From assembly GCF_020216525.1 (NCBI RefSeq), contig NZ_JAIWOY010000010.1, forward strand, positions 62,001 through 126,000: 64,000 bases of DNA, in the 5' to 3' direction. Below the pieces are notes generated by a model. It did no database searches. It was not told where the DNA came from and worked only from the letters and a program-made list of their open reading frames with translations. Shown one piece after another: positions 51,160-60,166 of the stretch. Numbering within the stretch: position 1 is the first letter of the stretch; every line of letters starts with the position of its first letter. The position numbers and the translations under genes are program-made. The stretch is from Nocardioides nematodiphilus. Its GTDB lineage: Bacteria > Actinomycetota > Actinomycetes > Propionibacteriales > Nocardioidaceae.

Positions 51160-51255
51160 GAGGTTTCCTTGCGAGTCGCTGGCTGATGTCGCTGCCCCCC
51201 TCTCCAACTACCACCGGGCAGGCAGAAGGGCATATGAGGGCATGCGCAAAGCGCA

Positions 51256-51284
51256 ACGATAGCGCAAAAATACGGCCGCCACAA
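51256..51284 (-). promoter_or_regulatory. Candidate rpoB promoter
   Basis: On the minus strand TTGTGG (51284-51279), 17 bases, TATCGT (51261-51256) resembles a housekeeping promoter. It lies about 100 bases before the rpoB start, just downstream of the Mce-operon terminator-like hairpin, in the only A/T-richer patch of this gap. Confidence 0.4.
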
Positions 51285-51329
51285 TACTGGAGGCAGTCAG
51301 GCGGCTGCTTGCGGATGATCATGCGCCTC

Positions 51330-51360
51330 GTCGGCGCTCTGGTCAAGCAGCAGCGCCGAC
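51330..51360 (-). terminator. Terminator-like hairpin ending the Mce operon
   Basis: GTCGGCGCT (51330-51338) pairs perfectly with AGCGCCGAC (51352-51360) around a 13-base loop. It lies 10 bases beyond the stop of the last Mce-operon gene and upstream of the candidate rpoB promoter. Confidence 0.5.
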
Positions 51361-51370
51361 GCGCGCGTCG

Positions 51371-52255
51371 CTACTCGGGGATCTGGTTGGTCTTCAGATC
51401 GTCGACCAGCCAGCGCGACCCGACCTTCGCCATCGTCAGCGTGACCTGGTTCTGGAAGACCACCGGGGTCGGCGAGGCCTTGTTGGTCCGCGGCTGGTCG
51501 ATCAGCAGGAGCACCTGGACCCGATCGGAGTCGGCGCGCACGACCGCGGCGCCGACCACCTTCGTGCTGACCACGGTCTGCGTCTCGACGGCAGCCTTCT
51601 TGACCAGGGTCTCGAAGGTGTTGTCGTACCCCTGCTTGCCACCGCGGTAGGAGTCCGTGAGGTAGCGATCGGCCGCAGCCTGGTCCTGGTCCAGGTGGCG
51701 GTAGTCGTAGGACAGCACCGGAACCACCGCGACCTTGGCTGCGGCGACAGCGTCGACCGCGTGCTCCTCGATCTCGGTCGCCTTCGAGCCGCTGGCGACC
51801 TGGACGGAGTCCTGGACGACCTTCGCGGGGGCGGGGCGCGCGCTGAGGATCGCCGCGATCGCCACGGCGGCCACCGCGACGACACCGACGGTGGCGAGCA
51901 GCCAGCCGGGCACGAGGTACGGCTCCGCGGCCCTGGCTCCGGCGTCGGCCTCGGCCGGCGGCGGAGTGGGGAGCGCAGCGACCGTGTCGAGACCCTGCTC
52001 GGGCTCGGACGTGGCGTCGGGCTCGGGCGTGGCGTCGGGCTCGGGCTCGGTCGGCTCGGGCGTGATCTCCGCGTCGTACGCGCTGCGCCGGGCCGGGTCG
52101 AGCAGCACCGCGGCGGCCTCGCTGAGCGTGGCGAAGCGGCGCTCGGTCGGGTCGAGGTCGGCGATCGCGGTGCGCCAGGCGCTGCGGATCGTCGCCTCGT
52201 CGGCGCTGGGTTCGACGCCGAGCAGGTCGTACCAGGTGGGGGTCGGCATGCTCAT
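51371..52255 (-). CDS. Mce-associated membrane protein with N-terminal degenerate J-domain
   Basis: A 294-residue protein from ATG 52255. Residues about 5-63 (WYDLLGVEPSADEATIRSAWR...RFATLSEAAAVLLDPARRSAYD) have the helix I, II and III pattern of a DnaJ J-domain, but the His-Pro-Asp motif needed to activate DnaK is absent (DLDPTE at that place). An acidic Pro/Glu linker with repeats (EPDATPEPDATSEPE) leads to one membrane helix (about 118-142) and a C-terminal Mce-associated domain. It is the last gene of the Mce operon. The N-terminal extension upstream of 52255 is not conserved-looking. Confidence 0.78.
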   Translation of the reverse strand: MSMPTPTWYDLLGVEPSADEATIRSAWRTAIADLDPTERRFATLSEAAAVLLDPARRSAYDAEITPEPTEPEPDATPEPDATSEPEQGLDTVAALPTPPPAEADAGARAAEPYLVPGWLLATVGVVAVAAVAIAAILSARPAPAKVVQDSVQVASGSKATEIEEHAVDAVAAAKVAVVPVLSYDYRHLDQDQAAADRYLTDSYRGGKQGYDNTFETLVKKAAVETQTVVSTKVVGAAVVRADSDRVQVLLLIDQPRTNKASPTPVVFQNQVTLTMAKVGSRWLVDDLKTNQIPE

Positions 52256-52331
52256 CGGCGTACTCGCTTCGCTCCGTGCGCGCACGAGGCACGTGGCGCG
52301 CTGCCCTGGATGTCTCGCTCGCTGCGCGCGC

Positions 52332-52955
52332 TCACTGAGCCGCTCCGCTCGGGGCGGCGGACGGGGCGGCCTGGGAAGCCGGCATGAAGCTGTCGACCAG
52401 CCAGGTCCCACCGCTCTTGACCAGGCTGACCTCGAAGCGGAACGGCTGCGGGTTGGCCGCGTCGTACTCGGTGGACCCCTTCGCCTTGGGGTAGGCGTTG
52501 GTGAAGGCGCCGGCGACCAGCGCTGTCGCGGTGTCGTCGTCGAGGGCGGCGACCGCGGTGGCGTAGATCTCGCAGGTGCGCTTGACGCGGAGCTGGGACA
52601 CGGTCGCCTGGACCAGCGGGACGCCGGACTTCTCGAAGTCGGCGCGGTACTTCGCTGTGATGACCTTCTCGACCTGGTCGCGGTAGGTCGTCATCTGGCC
52701 GCCCTGGTCGAGCTGGTCGGGACCGTAGGTGTTGACCCGCAGCACGAACTGGCGCGCCTGCGCCATGATCGCGTCGCGCTCGGTCTGGAGCGGGTCGTCG
52801 CTGGAGAACGCGCTGCTCACCCGGTGCCAGCCCGAGCCGGTCCCGTCGTTCGCCACGCGCGCGCCGAGAACACCCAGCGAGCCGACGATCAACAGGACCA
52901 GCAATCCCAGGACACCCCAGCGGAGGCGCGCCGATGTCATTGCCGGTAGAGCCAC
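52332..52955 (-). CDS. Mce-associated membrane protein
   Basis: A 207-residue protein with one N-terminal membrane helix (WGVLGLLVLLIVGSLGVLGA, residues about 13-32) and an extracytoplasmic domain of the Mce-associated type (NTF2-like; ATVSQLRVKRTCEIYATAVAALDDDTATALVAGAFTN, then SLVKSGGTWLVDSFMPA). In mycobacteria such proteins stabilise Mce complexes. It overlaps mceF by 19 bases. An ATG at 52940 is a possible alternative start. Confidence 0.85.
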   Translation of the reverse strand: MALPAMTSARLRWGVLGLLVLLIVGSLGVLGARVANDGTGSGWHRVSSAFSSDDPLQTERDAIMAQARQFVLRVNTYGPDQLDQGGQMTTYRDQVEKVITAKYRADFEKSGVPLVQATVSQLRVKRTCEIYATAVAALDDDTATALVAGAFTNAYPKAKGSTEYDAANPQPFRFEVSLVKSGGTWLVDSFMPASQAAPSAAPSGAAQ

Positions 52956-54193
52956 GTCCAGGAGTCCTTCGGGTCGGTCGGGGCGGAGGTGCCGTCGGCA
53001 ACCGTACGCGGGTCACCCCAGGTCAGGCGGCCGGTCTTCTCGTCGTACGACGCGACGGCGGGCGCCCGGTAGTCGGCCGCAGCGCGCGGGTGGTAGTTCT
53101 GCGCGCCGCGCGCGTTGCTCTTGGTGATCGGCTCGGTGCAGGTCGCCCGGGTGTTCATGTCGCGCGGCGAGGTGTCCTGCGGTGCCCGCTCGACGGTCGA
53201 CTCGTAACCGCCGTGGCAGGTGGCCTGCGTGGTCAGGACGAGACCGAAGCGGGCGTCCCAGTTCACCCCGTCGGCGTCCCTCTCGAGCACCGAGAAGCCG
53301 CCCTCGGTGACGTACGGGTAGACGACCAGGACGTAGCGCAGACCGGGCAGGTGTGCATTGACGATGCGGCCGGTGGTGAGCGCCTCGGAGATGACCTCGC
53401 CGAGGTCGACGCCGTTGCGCTCGAGGAACTCACGCAGCTGCGTCGCGCCGGCCGAGCCGTTGGTGATGAGCTTGATCAGGTCCTGGTTCGAGGCGGTGAG
53501 GGTGTCGGTGACCAGGGAGAGGTTCTGCGCGAACGAGCGGATCGCGCCCTCGGTGTCGGCCTGGGTCTTGAGCACCGTGTTGCCGTCCTTGAGCAGCGCG
53601 GTGGTGACGTCGAAGTTCTTGTCCGCGGTGGTCACGAACGAGGTGCCGCTGTCGAGGATCGTCTGCAGCTCCTCGCCGGTGCCGGCGAAGGCCGTGCCGA
53701 GCTCGGTCAGCGTGGTCTGGAGCGCCTGCTGGTCGACCGAGTTCACCGTGCGACTGACGTCGCCGAGGAGCTTGTCGGTCGCGATCGGGATGGCGGTGTC
53801 CCGCTGCGCGATCTGCGATCCGTCCTTGAGGAAGGGCGCGGACTTGGTCTGCGGCTGCAGCTCGACGTACTGCTCGCCGACCGCCGAGCGGTTGCCGACC
53901 ACGGCGAGGGTGTCGGCCGGGATGCTCGACTGCGACTTGTCGATGTCGAGGTAGACGTCGACACCGTCCGAGGTGAGCTTGAGCCGGTCGACCTGGCCGA
54001 CCTTGACGCCGCGGTAGGAGACCTCGCCGCCCTGGTAGATGCCGCCGGAGTCCGGGAAGTGCGCCACGACCTGGTAGGTGGTGGCGTGCACCAGCCGATC
54101 GAGGTGGGCGTAGCGGGCGCCGGTGAAGCTGACGCCGACCAGGGTGATGAGGACGAAGATCGCGAGCTGGATCTTGGTGCGGCGGGTGATCAT
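52937..54193 (-). CDS. mceF: Mce family protein MceF
   Basis: A 418-residue substrate-binding protein of the Mce lipid importer. One N-terminal membrane helix (KIQLAIFVLITLVGVSFTGARY) precedes the MCE/MlaD domain (YQVVAHFPDSGGIYQGGEVSYRGVKVGQVDRLKL, residues about 38-120) and a helical region that should form the needle/tunnel. The C-terminal tail (about 90 residues) is Tyr/Arg-rich and disordered, common in MceF. ATG at 54193 overlaps the mceE stop. Confidence 0.92.
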   Translation of the reverse strand: MITRRTKIQLAIFVLITLVGVSFTGARYAHLDRLVHATTYQVVAHFPDSGGIYQGGEVSYRGVKVGQVDRLKLTSDGVDVYLDIDKSQSSIPADTLAVVGNRSAVGEQYVELQPQTKSAPFLKDGSQIAQRDTAIPIATDKLLGDVSRTVNSVDQQALQTTLTELGTAFAGTGEELQTILDSGTSFVTTADKNFDVTTALLKDGNTVLKTQADTEGAIRSFAQNLSLVTDTLTASNQDLIKLITNGSAGATQLREFLERNGVDLGEVISEALTTGRIVNAHLPGLRYVLVVYPYVTEGGFSVLERDADGVNWDARFGLVLTTQATCHGGYESTVERAPQDTSPRDMNTRATCTEPITKSNARGAQNYHPRAAADYRAPAVASYDEKTGRLTWGDPRTVADGTSAPTDPKDSWTWLYRQ

Positions 54194-55710
54194 CGGGCGC
54201 CTCCCGTCGGAGCGGTCAACGGCGGGACCAGCAGCGCCACCAGGCTCGGGTCGTAGAGCGCGCTGAGCGCCCCGTACGTCGGGCCGTGCGCGGTGCTGCC
54301 GTACGAGACGCCGGCCCGCTCCGCGGCCGGCGCCTGCTGGCGCAGGCCGAGGGCGCCGAGGCCCAGCAGCCCGCCACCGGAGCCGGACGAGCCGGTGCCG
54401 CCGCCCGAGGTGGTGCCGCCCGAGGTGGTGCCGGCGCCGAGCACCGGACCGAGCAGGTTGCTCAGCTGCTTGGGCAGGATCTGGGTCAGGTTCGGCAGGC
54501 CCGGGATCATGTTCAGCAGCTTGCAGACCGCGGTCTTCGAGTTGGCGGTCTTGAGGCACTCGCTCTTGAGCTGGGCCAGTGCCTTGACCGACGCGAGCAC
54601 GTCGATGCACTTCTGGCTGGTCAGGCTGAGCGACCGGATGCAGCCGAGCACCTCGTTGAGCACCGTGCCGGGGGCGATCGCGCTGGGCACCAGGCTGCCG
54701 ACGTCGAGGATGTCGGAGAAGTCCAGGTTGAGGCGCATGTCGAGGTTCACGAAGTCGCCCATGTGGAGGTTGCGGGCGGCCTGTGGTGTCCCGCCGACGG
54801 CGGCGTCGACGAACGGGTAGGTCAGCAGCGTGTTGAACGCGCTGACGAAGTGGTCGCCCGAGCGGGCCAGCGAGGTGAGCACCGGCTGGAGATTCTTGAT
54901 GATGTCGATCGTGCCCTGCTTGGAGGCGCTGATGACCCGGACGCCGGTGTCACCGAGCTTGCTCAGCGCCTGCAGCATCGTGACCAGGTCGTGACGCTGC
55001 TGGTCGATGCTGCTCAGCGCGCCGGGCAGCTCCTCCAAGGTGGCGTCGATCGTCTTCTCCTGCGACTTGGCGGTCGCGGAGAGCTTGGCGACGGCGTCGA
55101 GCGCGTCGGTGATGGCCTGCTTGTGCTCGTCCAGGTTCTTGGCGAAGAGGTCGACCTGGGTGAGCACCGACCGGGCGGCGTCCTCATGGCCGGCGAGCGC
55201 CTTGTTGAGCTCGGTGGAGATGGTGTGCAGCTGGGCGACACCGCCGCCGTTGAGGATCAGGCTGAGCGCGCCCAGGACCTGCTCGACCTCCGGGTTGGCG
55301 CCCGTACGGGCCAGCGGGATCGTGTCGCCGCTCTTCATCAGCGCGGTGCTCGCGGTGCCGTCGGTGGGCGCCTTGAGCGCCACGAACTTCTCACCCAGGA
55401 GGCTGGTCTGCTGGATCTCGGCGGTGGTGTTCGCCGGGAGCTTCACGCTCTTCTGGACCGCGACCTCCACGTCGGCGACGCCGTGGTCGAGGGTGACCTT
55501 CTCGACCTTGCCGACCGTGACGTCGTTGAGCTTGACGGTCGAGTCGGGCACCAGGTCGAGCACGTCACGGAACTGCACGTGCAGCTTCGTCGGCGAGGCG
55601 CCGGTCTTGGCGCCGCCGGGCAGCGGCAGGTCGTAGATCGAGAAGCTGCAGCCCGACAGGACCAGGCAGCCGACCAGGATCGCGACCAGGGTCGTCAGGA
55701 GCCGCCTCAT
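54190..55710 (-). CDS. mceE: Mce family lipoprotein MceE
   Basis: A 506-residue lipoprotein. The signal peptide ends in a lipobox, LVLSGC (residues about 17-22), matching the mycobacterial LprK/MceE class. The MCE domain follows (LHVQFRDVLDLVPDSTVKLNDVTVGKVEKVTL), then a long helical region and a Gly/Ser/Thr-rich linker (TTSGGTTSGGGTGSSGSGGG) before the tail. ATG at 55710 overlaps the mceD stop by 4 bases. Confidence 0.93.
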   Translation of the reverse strand: MRRLLTTLVAILVGCLVLSGCSFSIYDLPLPGGAKTGASPTKLHVQFRDVLDLVPDSTVKLNDVTVGKVEKVTLDHGVADVEVAVQKSVKLPANTTAEIQQTSLLGEKFVALKAPTDGTASTALMKSGDTIPLARTGANPEVEQVLGALSLILNGGGVAQLHTISTELNKALAGHEDAARSVLTQVDLFAKNLDEHKQAITDALDAVAKLSATAKSQEKTIDATLEELPGALSSIDQQRHDLVTMLQALSKLGDTGVRVISASKQGTIDIIKNLQPVLTSLARSGDHFVSAFNTLLTYPFVDAAVGGTPQAARNLHMGDFVNLDMRLNLDFSDILDVGSLVPSAIAPGTVLNEVLGCIRSLSLTSQKCIDVLASVKALAQLKSECLKTANSKTAVCKLLNMIPGLPNLTQILPKQLSNLLGPVLGAGTTSGGTTSGGGTGSSGSGGGLLGLGALGLRQQAPAAERAGVSYGSTAHGPTYGALSALYDPSLVALLVPPLTAPTGGAR

Positions 55711-56864
55711 CGGGCACCTCCCGTCGCCGGCACGAGCCCGCCGAGGGTGAGGTCGGTGTGCACGTCGGAGGAGGAGCCGGTGCCGGCGCCGAACACGCCG
55801 CTGCGCGGCAGGATCCCCTTGATCGTGTTGCACAGCGTCGAGCCCGACGGCAGCTGGTTGCTGAGGGTGCAGAGCACCTGCGAGGGGTGCTTCACGAGCT
55901 GGTCGGCGAGCACACCGAGGTTCGGGTTGGTGTCGAGCGTGCCGGTGTCGGGGTTGTAGGCCTGGAACAGGTTGGAGAGCGCGACCGGTGCCGCGGTGAG
56001 GGTCTCGTTGAGCGCGTCGCGGTTCTTCACCACTGTCTTGAGCACCGTGTTGAGTCCCTTGATGTTCTTGCCCAGGGCGTCCTTGTTCTCCCGGACGAAG
56101 GAGGCGACGTCGCCCAGCGACACCTGCAGGTTGTGCAGCGACGCGGCCAGGTCGGTCCGCTCCCCCGCCAGCATCGTGGAGACGCCCGCGAGCGACGTGT
56201 TGAAGTCCCGCACGGTCTTGTCGTTCGTGGCGAGCTTGTTGACGAACTGCTCGAGCTGGGACGCCGAGCCGAAGAGCGCGTCCTTGTTGTCGTCGAGCGT
56301 CTTGGTGAGCTTGGACAGGTCGTCGATCGTCTGGTGGACCTGCGCGCCCTGGCCGCCGAAGTTCTTCGAGGTGGTTTCGAGCAGGTCGGTCAGCGCGCCG
56401 TTCTTGTTGGCGCCGGTCGGGCCGAGCGCAGTGACCAGCGAGTCGAGGCTGCCGTAGATCTGGTCGAGCTCGAGCGGGACGCCCGTACGGTCGGTGTCGA
56501 GCACCGCGCCGTCGGCCAGCACCTTGCCGGACGTGTAGACCGGTGTGAGCTGGACGTAGCGGTCGCCGACGATCGACGGGGCCACGATGAGCGCCTGGGC
56601 GTCGGCGGGGACCTTCACGTCCTTGTCGTAGTGCATCGTGACGATCACGTCGGTGCCGTCGGGGGTCACCGTGTCGACCTTGCCGACCGGGACGCCGAGG
56701 ACACGGACATCACTGCCCTCGTAGATCGAGATCGTCCGCGGGAAGTGCGCGGTCAGCTTCATGTCACCGTTGCTGCGACCGAGCAGGGTGAGGCCGGCCG
56801 CGAGGACCAGCAGGGCGATCACCAGCGGTGCGGCCCAGCGGCGGAGGTTGGCGGAGAGCGTCAT
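55707..56864 (-). CDS. mceD: Mce family protein MceD
   Basis: A 385-residue protein with one N-terminal membrane helix (PLVIALLVLAAGLTLLGR), the MCE domain (LTAHFPRTISIYEGSDVRVLGVPVGKVDTVTPDG) and a long helical segment (about 130-300). A Gly/Ser-rich end closes it. In the hexameric Mce assembly the six different subunits MceA-F form one ring and tunnel that carries lipid from the outer layer to the YrbE permease. It starts 1 base after the mceC stop. Confidence 0.92.
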   Translation of the reverse strand: MTLSANLRRWAAPLVIALLVLAAGLTLLGRSNGDMKLTAHFPRTISIYEGSDVRVLGVPVGKVDTVTPDGTDVIVTMHYDKDVKVPADAQALIVAPSIVGDRYVQLTPVYTSGKVLADGAVLDTDRTGVPLELDQIYGSLDSLVTALGPTGANKNGALTDLLETTSKNFGGQGAQVHQTIDDLSKLTKTLDDNKDALFGSASQLEQFVNKLATNDKTVRDFNTSLAGVSTMLAGERTDLAASLHNLQVSLGDVASFVRENKDALGKNIKGLNTVLKTVVKNRDALNETLTAAPVALSNLFQAYNPDTGTLDTNPNLGVLADQLVKHPSQVLCTLSNQLPSGSTLCNTIKGILPRSGVFGAGTGSSSDVHTDLTLGGLVPATGGAR

Positions 56865-56865
56865 G

Positions 56866-57831
56866 TCATCCTCCCAACGCCGGGACGGGCGGAAGGTTCT
56901 GGATGTAGCTGTCGAACCACGGTCCGTTGCCGAGGACCTGGGAGAAGTCCCGGTAGAACGGCGCCATCAGTCGCAGCGTCGTGTCGAGGTTGTCGTCGTT
57001 CTTCGTGAAGACGTCGATCACGGTCTGCAGGCTGGCCAGCGTCGGCTTGAGATCGGTCCTGCTCTGGTCGATCAGCTTGCTGAGCTCCTTCGACAGGGTG
57101 GTGGTGGAGGTCAGCAGGGTGTGGATCGCCTGCCGCTTCTGCTCCAGGGCCGAGAAGAGCGACGCCGAGTCCTTCATCAGGTCGACGATGTCCTGGTCAC
57201 GCTGGTCCAGGACGCCGGTGACGGTGTCGAGGTTCTGCAGCAGCGTGTTGATCCGGTCGTCCTTGGCGGCGATGTTCTTCGACAGGGCGGCGACGCCGGT
57301 CAGCGCCGCCTGGAACGACTTGGGGGTGGTGCGGGTCAGGTCGGCGAGGGTTGTCAGCGCCGAGGCCAGCTGGTCGGTGTCGATCTTGCCGGCGGTGTCG
57401 GCCAGGCCGGAGAACGCCTTGACGGCGTCGTACGGGGAGGTCGTGCGCGAGATCGGGATCTCCGCGCCCTTGGCGAGCTGTCCCGGACCGGCGGGCTGCA
57501 GGTCGAGGAACATCTGGCCGAGCAGGGTCTGCACCTTGATGGCGGCCTTGCTCTGGGTGCCGAAGTCGGAGTCGGTCTTGATCTTGAAGTCGACCTTCAC
57601 GTGACCGTTGTCGAGCCCGACGGCGGAGACCTTGCCGACCCGGACGCCGGCGATGCGGACGGCGTCGCCGGCCTTGAGGCCGCCGGCCTCGGTGAAGTCG
57701 GCGGAGTAGGTGTCGCCGCCGCCGATGATCGGCAGGCTGTCGGCCTTGAAGGCGGCCAGGATGACCAGCACGATCACGGCGATGGAGACGGCGCCGATCT
57801 TGACGGGGTTGCGCTCGCGGAACGGGATCAT
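56866..57831 (-). CDS. mceC: Mce family protein MceC
   Basis: A 321-residue protein from ATG 57831: a short basic N-terminus, one membrane helix (KIGAVSIAVIVLVILAAF), the MCE domain (YSADFTEAGGLKAGDAVRIAGVRVGKVSAVGLD) and a helical C-terminal region ending SYIQNLPPVPALGG. It is the shortest of the six subunits here. It overlaps mceB by 4 bases. Confidence 0.93.
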   Translation of the reverse strand: MIPFRERNPVKIGAVSIAVIVLVILAAFKADSLPIIGGGDTYSADFTEAGGLKAGDAVRIAGVRVGKVSAVGLDNGHVKVDFKIKTDSDFGTQSKAAIKVQTLLGQMFLDLQPAGPGQLAKGAEIPISRTTSPYDAVKAFSGLADTAGKIDTDQLASALTTLADLTRTTPKSFQAALTGVAALSKNIAAKDDRINTLLQNLDTVTGVLDQRDQDIVDLMKDSASLFSALEQKRQAIHTLLTSTTTLSKELSKLIDQSRTDLKPTLASLQTVIDVFTKNDDNLDTTLRLMAPFYRDFSQVLGNGPWFDSYIQNLPPVPALGG

Positions 57832-58862
57832 CCGAGATTGCACCTCGCAGACGTGACCTTCATGCCGAGCGGGACGCGTACGCCACCGGGGAGGGTGGCA
57901 CTGCCGCCGAAGCCGCACAGGTAGAAGTTGAACCACGAGCCGTAGGTGGCGGTGGCACCGATCTTGTTGAGCTTCTGCGCCTCCATCTGGAGGTCGGCGT
58001 CGAGACCCTGGCGCTGGCTGGCGACCTGGCCGGCGAAGATCCGCAGCTGCTTGATGTCCTCGACGAACGGCGCCCGGATGCCCGACACGAGGTCCGCGGT
58101 CTGCTGGGAGAGCCCCGAGATGCTGTCGAGCGAGTCCAGGATCGGCTGCTTGTCCTGGTCGAGGCCGTGCACGAAGGACTTGTACGTCGTGATCAGCTGC
58201 GTCAGCTCCTGGTCGCGGCTGCCGACGTGCACGAGCACGTCGTTGAGATTGTCGATCAGCGAGTCGATCACCTGGTCGCGGTCGGCGAGGGTCTGGGTCA
58301 GGGAGGCGGTGTGGCCGAGCAGGTCGTCCAGGGTGCCGCCCTCGCCCTGGAACACCTGGACGATCTCGTACGAGAGCGCGTTGATGTCGTTGGGCGAGAG
58401 TGCCTGGAAGAGCGGCTTGAAGCCGTTGAACAGCACCGAGAGGTCGAGCGCGGGCGTGGTCTGGGCGACCGGGATGGTCGAGCCCGGCTGGAGCCTCGAG
58501 CCGTCGCCGATCTCGTCGGTGAGCGCGAGATAGCGCTGACCGACGAGATTGCGGTACTTGATCGTGGCGTGGGTCGCCTTGTCGAGCGACTCGTCGGAGG
58601 CGACTGAGAAGGTCAGCAGCGCGTGGGTGCGGTTGACGATCTGGACGTTCTTGACGGTGCCGACCTTCACGCCGGCGATCCGGACGTCGTCGCCCTTGTT
58701 GACCCCGGTCGCATCGACGAACTCGGCCTTGTAGTCCTTGGTGCTCCCGAAGGAGATGTTGCCGATCACCAGGACCAGCAGGCCGGTGCACAGGGTCGTG
58801 ATCACCACGAAGATGGTCAGACGGACCAGGTCGCCGGTGGTGCGCTTGTCGAGCAGCTTCAT
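57828..58862 (-). CDS. mceB: Mce family protein MceB
   Basis: A 344-residue protein: one membrane helix (LVRLTIFVVITTLCTGLLVLVIG), MCE domain (YKAEFVDATGVNKGDDVRIAGVKVGTVKNVQIV) and a helical tunnel-forming part with heptad-like Leu/Ile spacing. The ending (GSWFNFYLCGFGG...CNLG) with two Cys residues is typical of MceB. It overlaps the mceA stop by 4 bases. Confidence 0.93.
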   Translation of the reverse strand: MKLLDKRTTGDLVRLTIFVVITTLCTGLLVLVIGNISFGSTKDYKAEFVDATGVNKGDDVRIAGVKVGTVKNVQIVNRTHALLTFSVASDESLDKATHATIKYRNLVGQRYLALTDEIGDGSRLQPGSTIPVAQTTPALDLSVLFNGFKPLFQALSPNDINALSYEIVQVFQGEGGTLDDLLGHTASLTQTLADRDQVIDSLIDNLNDVLVHVGSRDQELTQLITTYKSFVHGLDQDKQPILDSLDSISGLSQQTADLVSGIRAPFVEDIKQLRIFAGQVASQRQGLDADLQMEAQKLNKIGATATYGSWFNFYLCGFGGSATLPGGVRVPLGMKVTSARCNLG

Positions 58863-60166
58863 CGCACGCTCACCTTCGCTCCCCGTGCCATCGGAGCGAC
58901 GAGCAGCGCGCCCAGGTCGGACACGTCGTCGGCCTGCTCCCCCAGCACCGGGCCGAGCAGAGCCTTGAGCACCGTGGTCTCGGCAGGGCTGCCGGCATAG
59001 CCCAGGGCGCTACCGCCCGCGCCCGCGGCGTCGAAGCCCAGAGCCGCGCGGTCGCCGCCCTTGCCGTTCGGCGTGTTGACGCCGTCGGCCAGGTTGGGCA
59101 TCACCTTGATCGGGTGCTTGGAGTCCCACGGCGGCAGCGGCAGGTGGCCACAGGCCGGGCCCCGGTCCTCGTGGAAGGTGGGCGCATCGGCCGGGGTGTA
59201 GCCGCGCGGCTGGCGCGGCAGGGTGACGACGTTGATGTGCAGCGTGTAGTGCCGGAACGCGCTGTCGACGCGCGTGCGCAGGTTGTCCATGCCGCCGAGC
59301 AGGCAGGGGAACTCCGGCGCGTAGCGCGCCAGGGTGCCCACCGCCGGCTCGCTGACCTGGCCGAGCTGGATCAGGTTGTCGCCGTTGGCCGCGAGGAACG
59401 CGTCCGCGGTCTGGGCGAACCCGGTGACGTTGGTCAGCAGGGCGTGCAGCTGGGTCGAGCGGTCCTCGAGGGTGGTGGTCGTGGTGATCGTGTTGCGCAG
59501 GATGTTCGCGACCTGCGGCAGGACGTCGTTGTACGTGTTCGCGACCTTGGTGCTCTTCTGCAGGTCGTCGATGAAGAGCGGCAGCTGCGGATTGATCTTC
59601 TTCAGGTAGCCGTCGAGCGTCGTCAGCGTCTGGCCGAGCTCCTCGCCGCGGCCGTCGAGGGCGGTGGCCAGCGCGTTGAGGGTGGTGTTGAGCTGGGCCG
59701 GCTGGATCGACTGGAGCAGCGGGTAGATGTCGGAGAGCACCTTCTCGACCTCGGTCGAGACGGCCGTACGGGTGATCACGGCGCCGTCCTTCAGGTGCTG
59801 GCTGTCGGCCTGCTGGGGGACGTCGAGGGCGACGTACTTCTCGCCGAAGAGCGTCTTGGGCAGGATCGCGCCGGTGACGTTGGCTGGGATGGTGCCGATC
59901 TCGCTCGGCTTGATGCCGAGCTTGACCGTGGCGCCCTGCGCCGTGGCGGAGAAGCCCAGCACCTGGCCGACCAGCACGCCGCGGATCTTCACGTCGGCAC
60001 GCTCGGGCAGCTGCAGGCCGATCGTGTCGGTCTGCAGCGTCACCTCGTCGTAGTGGGTGAACTTCTGGGTGAAGGCGCCATAGACGAAGTAGAGCGCAGC
60101 GAGGATCAGCGCGAGGAACGCGACCCCCAGCACCCGGTACTTCAGCCCGCCGAGAACGGATGCCAT
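58859..60166 (-). CDS. mceA: Mce family protein MceA
   Basis: A 435-residue protein, first of the six Mce subunits. One membrane helix (VLGVAFLALILAALYFVYGAF), MCE domain (VTLQTDTIGLQLPERADVKIRGVLVGQVLGFSATAQG, with a longer spacing than in MceB/C) and the helical region with the Mce4/MceA C-terminal domain (FPCLLGGMDNLRTRVDSAFRHYTLHINVV). Its start overlaps the yrbEB stop by one base. Confidence 0.93.
   Translation of the reverse strand: MASVLGGLKYRVLGVAFLALILAALYFVYGAFTQKFTHYDEVTLQTDTIGLQLPERADVKIRGVLVGQVLGFSATAQGATVKLGIKPSEIGTIPANVTGAILPKTLFGEKYVALDVPQQADSQHLKDGAVITRTAVSTEVEKVLSDIYPLLQSIQPAQLNTTLNALATALDGRGEELGQTLTTLDGYLKKINPQLPLFIDDLQKSTKVANTYNDVLPQVANILRNTITTTTTLEDRSTQLHALLTNVTGFAQTADAFLAANGDNLIQLGQVSEPAVGTLARYAPEFPCLLGGMDNLRTRVDSAFRHYTLHINVVTLPRQPRGYTPADAPTFHEDRGPACGHLPLPPWDSKHPIKVMPNLADGVNTPNGKGGDRAALGFDAAGAGGSALGYAGSPAETTVLKALLGPVLGEQADDVSDLGALLVAPMARGAKVSVR

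Noticed and set aside
52256-52331. A further short gene between the two Mce-associated genes
   Set aside because: The 76-base gap contains no start with a ribosome-binding site and no frame of useful length.
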